Assembly (NCBI GenBank): GCA_023457895.1
Contig: JAEXAY010000047.1
Coordinates: 1 to 19,058, forward strand
Source: Pseudomonadota bacterium
GTDB taxonomy: Bacteria; Pseudomonadota; Alphaproteobacteria; Sphingomonadales; Sphingomonadaceae
Length of the DNA: 19,058 nt
Reading direction: 5' to 3'
The position numbers and the translations under genes are program-made. A model generated the notes under the pieces. The model searched no databases. It was not told the origin of the DNA and saw only the letters and a list, made by a program, of their open reading frames with translations. Below are positions 8,355-15,661 of the stretch, in pieces (the stretch's first letter is position 1; each line of letters opens with the position of its first letter).

Positions 8355-10120
8355 TATAGATTTCCCCCCTGACCATGCTGCGCCAAGGCCGCCATCAAAC
8401 GGCCTTTCACGGTTCGACAGTCCGTTTTGTTCTCAAAGATGCTGCGCGCCTGCTTGTTCCATTGCTCGCCCTGGACAGAACTCACAAGACGCTCGCAAAC
8501 AAGATCGACCTCGCGCGAAATCGCTGTCAGTTCATCCTGGGTCAACGCCAACGCCGGCCCGTTCTGCAACTGAAGGCGGATGAAGATGACGTGTAGAACC
8601 AGCCAGGCGCCGTGATTGAGAATCTCCCGTGCAGGGAGCGTCCCCGCTGGCAAGCCGGCGGGATCACCCTCGGCGGTCGCACGGGCGCGGACCTTCTCTA
8701 CGACCACTCGGCCGATTTGGACTATCCGCCACATTTGTCTTGCCGTGAGGGAGTCGGCGAAGAGCCGCTCGTAGGACTGACGTAAGGGGTCCGTAGCTGA
8801 TACCAATCCCTCCCGCCCAAACAACTTCTTTTTGTCGGCCTTGGCGGCGGTCACGTAGTCCTGCCAGTCGTTCGTGGTTACGGTGCAAGCCAGGAACGGC
8901 GCGAGTTCACGTGCGCTGAAGCAGGTTGGCGATAGCGCCGGATCGTCCTCCCCCTGCTTGACCAGATAGGTGACGCCGGCCATCTGCAAGGTCTGCTGCC
9001 ACATGGTCTGCCGCTCATCGAGCGCGGCAAAATCCTCCAGCTCAACTGCATTCTGGCGGTTGCGCGATTGGGTGACTCGATCGCCAAAGCCATCAGGCGC
9101 GTTCTCAAGACATACGAAAGTCGCCATGACTACGGTGGGATGAGCATCGTAGTGGGCCAGTGGCTCGCGGGCGATCGCCCCAACCGTCTGCGCGCCGTTG
9201 ATGATGGACAAACCGCGAATGCGAAACCTGCCAGTCTGCCGATGCGGGTCGCGGGGATGCTGTTCCGTTATGGAGTCGCAGAGGAAGGTGACGCCGTTAT
9301 TGAAGTAGAAGAAGTGCTGTGCTTCTTGTCGGAGTGTCTCGGTCAGCCCTGCATTGACGGTGGTCGTGCCCTTGAACCGGCGAATGTTCCGATCAACCAG
9401 ATGCTCTTCGTGTGCCGCCCAAAGCTCGGCGAGCCGTTTGCCGTCCATGCGCCCGTAGAACGCTCGGTAGGGCTCTTGCGTGTGGCCGAAGTCCTTCAAT
9501 TCGACTTCAGCTTCTATGGGTTGGGCCGAAACCCCGTCCAGATGCAGGTCGTGCAGGGTCGTGAGCCCATAGGCATGGCACCGGAGAAAGCCCGGATTCG
9601 CGCCATTGAACGCGCGCTCCAAGTCGGCAAAGATGTCGCGCCGATCATCGGACACCGCCGTGCCGGAATAGGCCAGCACGACTTTGATCTTGCAGACACC
9701 GCTGTTCAAGGCATTGGTGATTGCCGCTTGGCGGTTTTGCAGGGCGTTGTTGAAACGATTCCAGCGTCCTTGCAGAAGGTCGGTTACGCCATCCCGAAAT
9801 TTGGATACATCACCGAGTTCGGGCTCGCCGGTGCCCGAGTCTTTGTACTTGGATTGGACCAGCCAGATCGTTTGATCCGTTGAAACGAATACCGAATCGA
9901 TACCGTGATCCTGGCCACCATCGATGCTGGCGGCCACGGCGTCATCCAGACTGGCGCCAGCGTCTTCATGCAGGACGAATGCCGCGATTGCCTTGGACAG
10001 ATAGTTGTTCCGCCGAGACTCGGGAGTGTTTCCCGTTCCGGTGATTCGGTTCGCATAGTCCGCATCAAGTTTTTGGCACAGAAGATCGAGTTCGAGCGGT
10101 CGAACGGGAACGTGCGCCAT
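8354..10120 (-). CDS. AIPR family protein (abortive phage infection resistance type) with nuclease-like N-terminus
   Basis: 588 aa. The centre has the AIPR family signature: RNIRRF at 244-249, HFFYFNNGVTFLC around 269-281, and IINGAQTVGAI at 306-316. Upstream lies IDGGQDHGIDS (66-76) followed by IWLVQSKY (85-92). Asp75 with Gln89-x-Lys91 resembles the D...(E/Q)xK site of Mrr-type restriction endonucleases. AIPR proteins occur in abortive-infection and BREX/restriction contexts, and their biochemical role is not settled. The start is chosen at 10120 because it overlaps the SNF2 stop as TGATG and has GGGAG 8 nt upstream; an ATG five codons earlier lies inside the SNF2 gene without a comparable site. 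Its stop overlaps the GHKL start. The coupling suggests a stoichiometric partnership with both neighbours, which is an inference. Confidence 0.88.
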   Translation of the reverse strand: MAHVPVRPLELDLLCQKLDADYANRITGTGNTPESRRNNYLSKAIAAFVLHEDAGASLDDAVAASIDGGQDHGIDSVFVSTDQTIWLVQSKYKDSGTGEPELGDVSKFRDGVTDLLQGRWNRFNNALQNRQAAITNALNSGVCKIKVVLAYSGTAVSDDRRDIFADLERAFNGANPGFLRCHAYGLTTLHDLHLDGVSAQPIEAEVELKDFGHTQEPYRAFYGRMDGKRLAELWAAHEEHLVDRNIRRFKGTTTVNAGLTETLRQEAQHFFYFNNGVTFLCDSITEQHPRDPHRQTGRFRIRGLSIINGAQTVGAIAREPLAHYDAHPTVVMATFVCLENAPDGFGDRVTQSRNRQNAVELEDFAALDERQTMWQQTLQMAGVTYLVKQGEDDPALSPTCFSARELAPFLACTVTTNDWQDYVTAAKADKKKLFGREGLVSATDPLRQSYERLFADSLTARQMWRIVQIGRVVVEKVRARATAEGDPAGLPAGTLPAREILNHGAWLVLHVIFIRLQLQNGPALALTQDELTAISREVDLVCERLVSSVQGEQWNKQARSIFENKTDCRTVKGRLMAALAQHGQGGNL

Positions 10121-12999
10121 CAGACCAACTCCCATTCGACGGCAAACAGCGTGCGCTCTTCGACCTGTTGCTGGAGTTGCACTTCCAACTGACTGATGAG
10201 GTCATTGCGCTGGGCTTCGACTTCGTCCTGCCGGGCAAACAGCTCGCGGCGCAGCTTGCTGCGCTTGCCTTCCAGTTCGCGCTGCTTCTTCTGCCATGAC
10301 AGCTTCTCTTCCAGCGTCGGCGAGGTCGCGGCGGTTCGGCGCACCTCCTTGATCTCGCGGTCGATCTCCTTGATCTCCTGCTCCAGACCCAGCTTCAGGT
10401 CGTCCGCCCAGGAATCCAGCTTCTGGACCTCCTGCTCGAAGTAGCCGAGGTTGCGCTCGTTGACGTCGCGCAGGAGTGCGGTCTTGCGGGCTTCCACGTC
10501 GGCCAGCAGGGTGGCATCAGGGGCGTTGAACAGACTTGCTGCTTGCGTGGTCGCGGGAAGGCGCAACAGTTTTTCCGGGTCTTCTTCCGCGAGCACGACG
10601 CCGTCGGTCGTGCCCGCGGCAACCAACAAATGTTGCTCCTGGTTGCCGAGTGTCTCGATGGAGATCAGCTTCACGGTGAGCCATCCGGTCTTGCCGCGGT
10701 AGGCTTCGAGGGTGCTGATCTTTGAACCGTAGGCGTTGTAGTCGAAGACGTGACGAGCCCCGTCGAGTGCGCGAGCCTTGGCCTGCTCGATGCCCCATCG
10801 CGCCAGCGGATGATTGATGCGGTATAGATGCGCGTCGCCGGAGCGGCGGGGCAATTCGTAGCGCCCCAGCTCGATGCCCGCGAGGCCGCTGTGCTCGACT
10901 CCAGTCGGTATGTGGCGGAGATCGAAGCCGTCGTCATCGAACGCGGCGCAATGGAGCAGTTCGGCGCGGGTCAAGTCCATCAGCATCCGCTCGAAGCGAT
11001 TGCGCGCGTTGCGGCTGTCGTCGGCCCGCATGCGCAGCTTCTCCTGCACTTCCTCATCAAAGTTCTCAAGCAATACCCGGCGCGTCTTGACCATCGCCTC
11101 GTTGATCTGGCCGGAGAGGTCGAGCTGGAGTTGCTCGAAGCTGGACTTGATTTCTTCGGGCTCTCGGCAGTTCTGGTAGATCTCGGCGATACGCCGCTCG
11201 AAGTCGACACCGGAGCCGATGGCGCCGAGAACTTCGTCGCTTGCGCCGAATACACCTTCGAAGAGCTGGAACTTCTGCGACAGCAGCTCGTACACGCGTG
11301 CGTCGGCCTCATTGCTGCGGTCGACGAAGTTCACGACCACTACGTCGAATTTCTGCCCGTAGCGATGGCAGCGTCCGATACGTTGTTCGATGCGCTGCGG
11401 GTTCCAGGGAAGGTCGTAGTTGATGACGAGCGAGCAGAACTGGAGGTTGATGCCCTCGGCTCCGGCCTCGGTGGCGATCATGACCTTGCCGCGCTCCTTG
11501 AAGTGCTCGACCAGGGCAGCGCGAGTGTCGGCTGTCTTGGAGCCGCTGATGCGGTCGGTGCCTTCGTGGCGCTTCAGCCAGTCCTTGTAGATCGCCTGCG
11601 CACGCTGGTCGCTATTGGTGCCGTTGAAGAGCACGATGCCGTCGCCGTATGGCGTGTCAGCCAGCAAGTTGAGGAGGTATTCCTGCGTGCGCTTGGACTC
11701 GGTGAAGATGATGGCCTTTCTGGGCGCGCCTAGCCGATCCAGTTCGGCGAAGGCTCGATCCAGCGCGGTGAGCAGAGCCTTGCCCTTTGCGTTGTCCCGG
11801 ATGTTGGTTGCCAGCGTTTTGAAGTGGCGAAGCTCCTCGATTTCCTGCGTGATGACATCGCGTTCCAAGCGGCTCGCTGCTGCGACGTCTGAGCCTTGGT
11901 CGTTCCACTCATCGGCGGTTTCGTCCAGCGACTCATAGTCCTCATCGAGTTCCTCGGCCAGATCGGGAACCTCGGTGGTCTCGTCGAGCACGCCCTGGAG
12001 ACGCTTGGCCATCGTCTCCAACGCACCCGCAATCGCGTGCGTGCTGGAGGCGAGCAGCTTCCACAGCACAAGTGAAATCAGTTGGCGCTGCCCCTCAGGC
12101 AGGGCCTTGAGGTTGGGGCGGCGCAGGTAATCGGCGACGAGCCTGGAAAGTTCCTGCTCTTCGCTCGACGGCGTGAACTCCTGGACGATGGCCTTGCGCG
12201 CTGTGTACGACACGTAGGGCTGAACCTGCTTGCGCAGGGTGCGCTTGCAGATGGGAGCCAGCCGGTCACGCAGGCTGCTGAAGGATTGCTCTCTGCCAGT
12301 GAACTGCGAGCGGAAGCTATCAAGGTCTCCGAACACGCGGTCATCGATGAAGCTGACCAGTCCATAGAGTTCGAGCAATGAGTTCTGCAACGGCGTCGCG
12401 GTTAGGAGCACCTTGGAGTGAACGCGCGACAGCGCCTCCTTGAGGGTCTTGGCGATGACGTTGCTGGTTTTGTAGACGTTGCGGAGGCGATGCGCTTCGT
12501 CGAGGACGACCAAGTCCCAGTCGATGCCCTTGACATCGTCAGCCTTGGCCTTCGCGAACTGATAGGAACAGATGATCGGGCCGGAGGCGAACAGGAACGG
12601 GTTTCGCTGCTCCTGCTTGCTGATCGCGTTGTAGCTTTTGGCTTCGAGGATCAGCCCTTGCAGGCCGAACTTGTCCTGCAACTCCTGATGCCACTGCTTG
12701 CGCAGGTTCGCCGGAACGATGATGAGGACCTTCCGCCGCCGTTCGGCCCAGCGTTGGGAAAGGACCAAGCCGGCTTCGATGGTCTTGCCCAGACCAACCT
12801 CGTCGGCGAGGATCACGCCGCGTGAGAGGGGGTTGCGGCAAGCGAAGAGCGCGGCCTCGACCTGATGGGGATTCAGATCGACCTGCGAATCGACCAAAGT
12901 CGAAGCCAGCGACTCCACGGAGTCGCCTGCTGCACGCCTGGTCAGCAGCCAAGCAAAGTACTGGCTCTGGTGCGGCGTCAGAAGCTGCTGTGTCGTCAA
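10120..12999 (-). CDS. SNF2-family DEAH helicase/translocase with C-terminal coiled coil (TTG start)
   Basis: 959 aa. SNF2/RapA-like motor: Walker A DEVGLGKT at 66-73, DEAH at 167-170, TATP at 200-203, and in the second RecA lobe IIFTESKRTQEYL and the motif VI line QRIGRCHRYGQ. The last 170 or so residues are highly charged (many E, K, R, Q) and predict a coiled coil, perhaps for oligomerisation or partner binding. Such motors translocate on duplex DNA rather than unwinding it. The frame stays open upstream to 13254 but overlaps the HTH gene. The upstream part is Arg/Ser/Pro-rich and looks non-coding. TTG at 12999 is preceded by an excellent AGGGGAGGA 6 nt away, so I use it. The stop overlaps the AIPR start as TGATG. 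It resembles DISARM DrmD-type helicases in general class, but no other DISARM gene is visible. Confidence 0.92.
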   Translation of the reverse strand: MTTQQLLTPHQSQYFAWLLTRRAAGDSVESLASTLVDSQVDLNPHQVEAALFACRNPLSRGVILADEVGLGKTIEAGLVLSQRWAERRRKVLIIVPANLRKQWHQELQDKFGLQGLILEAKSYNAISKQEQRNPFLFASGPIICSYQFAKAKADDVKGIDWDLVVLDEAHRLRNVYKTSNVIAKTLKEALSRVHSKVLLTATPLQNSLLELYGLVSFIDDRVFGDLDSFRSQFTGREQSFSSLRDRLAPICKRTLRKQVQPYVSYTARKAIVQEFTPSSEEQELSRLVADYLRRPNLKALPEGQRQLISLVLWKLLASSTHAIAGALETMAKRLQGVLDETTEVPDLAEELDEDYESLDETADEWNDQGSDVAAASRLERDVITQEIEELRHFKTLATNIRDNAKGKALLTALDRAFAELDRLGAPRKAIIFTESKRTQEYLLNLLADTPYGDGIVLFNGTNSDQRAQAIYKDWLKRHEGTDRISGSKTADTRAALVEHFKERGKVMIATEAGAEGINLQFCSLVINYDLPWNPQRIEQRIGRCHRYGQKFDVVVVNFVDRSNEADARVYELLSQKFQLFEGVFGASDEVLGAIGSGVDFERRIAEIYQNCREPEEIKSSFEQLQLDLSGQINEAMVKTRRVLLENFDEEVQEKLRMRADDSRNARNRFERMLMDLTRAELLHCAAFDDDGFDLRHIPTGVEHSGLAGIELGRYELPRRSGDAHLYRINHPLARWGIEQAKARALDGARHVFDYNAYGSKISTLEAYRGKTGWLTVKLISIETLGNQEQHLLVAAGTTDGVVLAEEDPEKLLRLPATTQAASLFNAPDATLLADVEARKTALLRDVNERNLGYFEQEVQKLDSWADDLKLGLEQEIKEIDREIKEVRRTAATSPTLEEKLSWQKKQRELEGKRSKLRRELFARQDEVEAQRNDLISQLEVQLQQQVEERTLFAVEWELV

Positions 13000-13057
13000 C
13001 GGCGATCCTCCCCTTGTTCTTCCCCGAGCGTGATTCGGCGGCTGGCGTGGTCCGCGC

Positions 13058-13258
13058 TCACTCGGCCTCCGGCTTCTTCTTGTTGATGCTTTCGGCGATC
13101 CACCGATCCAGCTCCGAGCGGCGAAAGCGCCAGGTTCCCCCAAGCTTGAACGCCGGAATCTCTCCTTTCTGGGCAAGACGATAGACCGTCCGTTTGCCGG
13201 CTTTGAGGTAGGCCGCGACTTCCTCCAGCGTGAGGATCTCGCTTTCGACTTCACTCAT
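13058..13258 (-). CDS. Excisionase/MerR-like helix-turn-helix DNA-binding protein
   Basis: 66 aa. It matches the small excisionase-family HTH pattern: LTLEEVAAYLKAGKRTVYRL for the helix-turn-helix, then PAFKLGGTWRFRRSELDRWI for the wing and last helix. It begins at ATG 13258. A longer form from a GTG at 13354 is possible but would add an atypical N-terminus. The SD is weak (GAG about 12 nt upstream). The SNF2 gene follows after 58 nt, so it is first in the defence operon. Because proteins of this family act as excisionases or as small repressors/activators, it is most simply the operon's regulator. A role in element excision cannot be excluded. There is no integrase next to it, which weakens the excisionase reading. 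Confidence 0.85.
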   Translation of the reverse strand: MSEVESEILTLEEVAAYLKAGKRTVYRLAQKGEIPAFKLGGTWRFRRSELDRWIAESINKKKPEAE

Positions 13259-13287
13259 CTGAAAACCATCTCGTTTGGTCTTTCGTG

Positions 13288-13304
13288 ACTTTGGATTGCC
13301 AAGT
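13288..13304. promoter_or_regulatory. Imperfect palindrome upstream of the HTH gene (candidate operator)
   Basis: ACTTTGG-attg-CCAAGT is a near-perfect inverted repeat with one extra T, 30 nt before the HTH start. A weak -10-like TAGAAT on the minus strand (13317-13312) would put the transcript start near this palindrome. I see no good -35. An autoregulatory operator is plausible but unproven. Confidence 0.25.
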
Positions 13305-13407
13305 TTGCTCAATTCTACCCAATGGCGGTAGGCGCTAACCAGCAAGAAATCCACCCGGCATTGGTCGAATGTCGGCCAACGCGAGCCCGGAAGGCGTGGC
13401 CGGGGGG

Positions 13408-13598
13408 GTGCTGCGCATCGAGCTACCTGCGGCGTCTCGTCCCCTTAAGGACTCCCATCGCTGACGCCAACGGCCAGGACTCGATCCGGGCCTGCGCTTC
13501 GCATGAGGGGAGGGCGGTCTTGCTGTTCCCTTCACCGTATCACGGCGTTCTCGCCGTCAAGGGCGGCGCGCGCGTTGCGCGCTGGCGTCCTGGCGGCC
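13408..13598 (+). repeat. Diverged leader repeat, copy A (upstream of radC)
   Basis: It shares a 16-nt identical block with copy B (GTGCTGCGCATCGAGC at 13408-13423). Further matching blocks follow in the same order: GTCTCG.CCCCTT, CCATCG, GCTGACGCC, CCGGGCCTGCG, AGGGGAGGGC and GCCGTCAAGG. The end folds into a GC-rich hairpin starting GCCGTCAAGG (13553 onward), with an inner GCGCGC stem. Both copies lie upstream of plus-strand genes of the putative element backbone. Function unknown. Confidence 0.65.
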
Positions 13599-13638
13599 GG
13601 CTTCGCCCCCTGACTGCTTGCGCTGCGCCGTGCTGGCG

Positions 13639-13670
13639 CCGGTTCCGGGCAATTCCGCCCGAGCAACCGG
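13639..13670 (+). promoter_or_regulatory. Stem-loop overlapping the radC ribosome binding site
   Basis: CCGGTT (13639-13644) pairs with AACCGG (13665-13670), enclosing an inner stem CGGGC (13646-13650) and GCCCG (13657-13661). The last two bases of the outer stem are the first two of the SD GGAG (13669-13672), 7 nt before the radC ATG. Folding would partly mask the SD. Confidence 0.45.
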
Positions 13671-13679
13671 AGCACGATC

Positions 13680-14186
13680 ATGTTGCAGTTTCCCCTCTCT
13701 TCCGATGCCTCGCTGCTGGTGCGTGACGGCCGTGGCCGCTATCGGCCGGCGTCGGCCAACCAGATCCTGGACGCCGCGCGTCGGGTCATCGACCAGAAGA
13801 TGCAGCGCGGTACCGAGTTCAGTTCACCGGCAGTGGTCAAGGAGTATCTGCGCACCAAGCTCGCGGGCTTCGAGCACGAGGTCTTCGCGGTTCTGTTCCT
13901 CGATACGCGCCATCGGCTGATTGAGTACGTCGAGATGTTCCGTGGAACGATCGACGGCGCCGAGGTTCATCCGCGCGAGGTGGTCAAGGAGGCACTGCAG
14001 CACAACGCGGCGGCAGTGATCTTCTCGCACAACCATCCGAGCGGGAATCCCGAGCCGAGCGCTGCCGATCGAGCCTTGACCCAGAGGCTCAAGCAGGCGC
14101 TGGCGCTGATCGAGGTACGCACGCTGGATCACATCATCGTTGCAGGCGACCAGACGACGGCCTTCGCCGAACGCGGCTGGCTGTGA
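13680..14186 (+). CDS. radC: RadC-type JAB/MPN+ domain protein (short mobile-element form)
   Basis: 168 aa. It has the JAMM metalloprotease-like site: Glu67 in FEHEVF, then SHNHPSGNPEPSAAD, with His117 and His119 and Asp130 as H-x-H...D metal ligands. It lacks most of the N-terminal helix-hairpin-helix part of chromosomal RadC (about 220 aa). The short form is common on plasmids, phages and ICEs. Despite the name, a DNA-repair role is doubtful for the family; function is unknown. Start ATG 13680 has GGAG 7 nt upstream. An intrinsic terminator follows directly, so it is probably transcribed alone or as the last gene of a unit. Confidence 0.93.
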   Translation: MLQFPLSSDASLLVRDGRGRYRPASANQILDAARRVIDQKMQRGTEFSSPAVVKEYLRTKLAGFEHEVFAVLFLDTRHRLIEYVEMFRGTIDGAEVHPREVVKEALQHNAAAVIFSHNHPSGNPEPSAADRALTQRLKQALALIEVRTLDHIIVAGDQTTAFAERGWL

Positions 14187-14188
14187 CG

Positions 14189-14211
14189 AAGGGGGCTTCG
14201 GCCCCCTTTTT
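14189..14211 (+). terminator. Intrinsic terminator after radC
   Basis: GGGGGC (14191-14196), a TTCG tetraloop, GCCCCC (14201-14206), then five T (14207-14211). It begins 4 nt after the radC stop. A-tract bases before the stem pair with the first Ts. Read on the minus strand it has only a short T tract, so it would be weaker for the convergent gene. Confidence 0.92.
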
Positions 14212-14255
14212 GCTGCGCCGCGGGGAGATTGCGCTTTGCTGGCGACGGCACGTCG

Positions 14256-15065
14256 TCACTTGCCGCCGTTGCGTTCGCGCTGGCGAAGCCGCTTCACATA
14301 GGTGCTGTCTGCCAGTTCGTCCGGCCCAAGGTCCAAAGCGCAGTTCGCCAACGAGGCCAGGGTGCCGTCGGTGAGCTTGAAGCCCCTGGGTAGCAGCCCG
14401 TAGTTGCGTGCGCTGTTTTCCTCGATGGAGGCGAACAGTGCCTTGAAGAAGTCGGCCCGTGACGGGCGCGACGCCACGGTGGCCGCCGCAGTCAAAGGAT
14501 CTGTGGCTTCCATGCCGGCCCTCTCCGCATCGGCGGCGAGTTCCCGGAGGAACTGGTCCAGCGACGGCCAGTATTTCAGGTCGAACTGGCCGCGAAGGGC
14601 ATCCAGGCGCTCCTTGACCCAGGAGTTGAACAGGTGGTTGCGCTCGGATGCCGCTTCGATCACGTCGCAGACGTGATAGTGCGTTTCGCTGCTGAATCCG
14701 GAGGTGTTGTTCAGATCGGTACGCCGTTCCAGCAGCTCCGCCAGTTCCTCTGCCTTTCGCGCGATCTGCCGGTTGACGCCGGCCAACTCGTCCCGGGCGA
14801 CACGTGCCTGGGCGATCTTCTCCGGGCTCCAGAACGCCGCCGTACTCAGCAGAAGGTCCAGGAAGACCTTGAGTGCCGGCGGGCGCGGGTGCAGCTTCTC
14901 GTACAACTCGCCGTAGGCGTCCCTCAGCTCGACGCCGCGGGCCAGAAGACGGTCGGCGACGGCATTCTCGCTGGGCAGGATGCCGTGCTCGATGTTGTAG
15001 CGCTTTCCTTCGATGAGGATGGCTTCGCAGGCTTGCTGCGGGTTCGTGGTCTGGGGTGAACTCAT
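14256..15065 (-). CDS. Hypothetical protein, helical, convergent with radC
   Basis: 269 aa; I do not recognise the family. The start ATG 15065 is chosen over an earlier one at 15236 because AGGGA lies 6 nt upstream and the extra 57 residues are Arg/Pro/Ser-rich with no coding look. Residues about 83-120 (from EKIAQARVARDELAG to LLERRTDLNN) suggest a coiled coil. The rest is mixed helical and soluble, with no signal peptide, membrane segment, Walker motif or obvious catalytic triad. Its Leu/Ala/Glu-rich composition resembles plasmid or ICE accessory proteins such as KfrA-like or replication-associated factors, but that is only impression. It is the only minus-strand gene in the right part, inserted between radC and the DUF932 gene. 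Confidence 0.75.
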   Translation of the reverse strand: MSSPQTTNPQQACEAILIEGKRYNIEHGILPSENAVADRLLARGVELRDAYGELYEKLHPRPPALKVFLDLLLSTAAFWSPEKIAQARVARDELAGVNRQIARKAEELAELLERRTDLNNTSGFSSETHYHVCDVIEAASERNHLFNSWVKERLDALRGQFDLKYWPSLDQFLRELAADAERAGMEATDPLTAAATVASRPSRADFFKALFASIEENSARNYGLLPRGFKLTDGTLASLANCALDLGPDELADSTYVKRLRQRERNGGK

Positions 15066-15210
15066 GCTCCGTCCCTGATGATGAAGACGCTTTGCAGCGT
15101 ATTTAACCAAGGCGGGCTTGTCGGTACCCGAGCCTTTGTCGATCGGCTGGCTTTCAGGTACCTCCTGCAATCTGGGCGTCCCCGGCCAGGAAACGGCCGG
15201 TCGCGCTGTC

Positions 15211-15501
15211 GTGCTGCGCATCGAGCCTCGCTGCACGAGTCTCGCCCCCTTCGGGCTTCCATCGTTCCCTCGCTCCGCTCGGCTGACGCCTTCGGCCCGG
15301 ATACCTGACCCGGGCCTGCGCGCTTCGCTTGCTGTGCGACCAGCGCAAGGGGAGGGCCGTTGCCTTGTCCAGCCGTCTCCCCTGACTTCATCACCTTGTC
15401 CGCGACTGTAGCCCGCGCCCGTGTGCCGTCAAGGCGCGCAGGGCCGTGTCCTCGGCTTCGCCTGCGGGCCGCACCAACCCTGCGCTTGTCTCCTTGACGG
15501 C
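15211..15501 (+). repeat. Diverged leader repeat, copy B (upstream of the DUF932 gene)
   Basis: Same orientation as copy A and about 1.8 kb away. The 16-nt block GTGCTGCGCATCGAGC is at 15211-15226. The other shared blocks follow in order, with insertions, up to TGCCGTCAAGG at 15424-15434. Copy B is about 100 nt longer. Confidence 0.65.
15425..15501 (+). ncRNA. Long stem-loop in the DUF932 leader (candidate structured RNA)
   Basis: GCCGTCAAGG (15425-15434) is perfectly complementary to CCTTGACGGC (15492-15501), and inside it GCGCAGGG (15436-15443) to CCCTGCGC (15478-15485). The loop is 34 nt and the two stem segments are separated by an asymmetric bulge. It is too far from the DUF932 start to be a simple RBS structure. 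An RNA role is inferred from pairing only. Confidence 0.4.
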
Positions 15502-15595
15502 CCCCGTCCGCGCGCTCCTGACCGTCGCGGGCGATGAACTCAGGAAAGACGGTGGCAACAGGGCCAACCGGGTTCCTCGTGCCGACCGCACCGAA

Positions 15596-15609
15596 CAGCC
15601 GAAAGGCTG
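15596..15609 (+). other. GAAA-tetraloop hairpin in the DUF932 leader
   Basis: CAGCC (15596-15600), GAAA loop, GGCTG (15605-15609). GNRA loops are typical of functional RNA stems. It sits 28 nt before the terminator-like hairpin. Confidence 0.35.
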
Positions 15610-15636
15610 GGCTCCGAATCTAGGAATCCGGTGTGC

Positions 15637-15661
15637 GGTTTGAACAGCAAACCCTTTTTTT
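15637..15661 (+). terminator. Terminator-like hairpin just before the DUF932 SD (candidate attenuator)
   Basis: GGTTTG (15637-15642), loop AACAG, CAAACC (15648-15653), then one C and seven T (15655-15661). The SD AGGAG follows 7 nt later. The stem is short (6 bp, half A-T), so termination would be weak or conditional. Its place inside the leader fits transcription attenuation, or the 3' end of a short upstream RNA. Confidence 0.5.

Larger units (their letters stand above)
13259..13679. other. Gene-free divergent region between the defence operon and radC
   Basis: These 421 nt separate minus-strand defence genes from plus-strand radC. They hold the candidate operator palindrome, a copy of a diverged leader repeat (13408-13598), and a hairpin overlapping the radC SD. 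Short open frames here have no SD or coding character, and I see no gene. Confidence 0.6.

Noticed and set aside
13000..13254. N-terminal extension of the SNF2 protein to 1044 aa
   Set aside because: It overlaps the HTH gene in another frame, is Arg/Ser/Pro-rich, and ignores the strong SD before TTG 12999.
1..13258. Assignment to BREX, DISARM or Zorya
   Set aside because: There is an SNF2 helicase, a methyltransferase and an AIPR protein, but no PglZ, BrxC, DrmA, DrmB, DrmC, ZorA or ZorB in view, so none of these names is supported.
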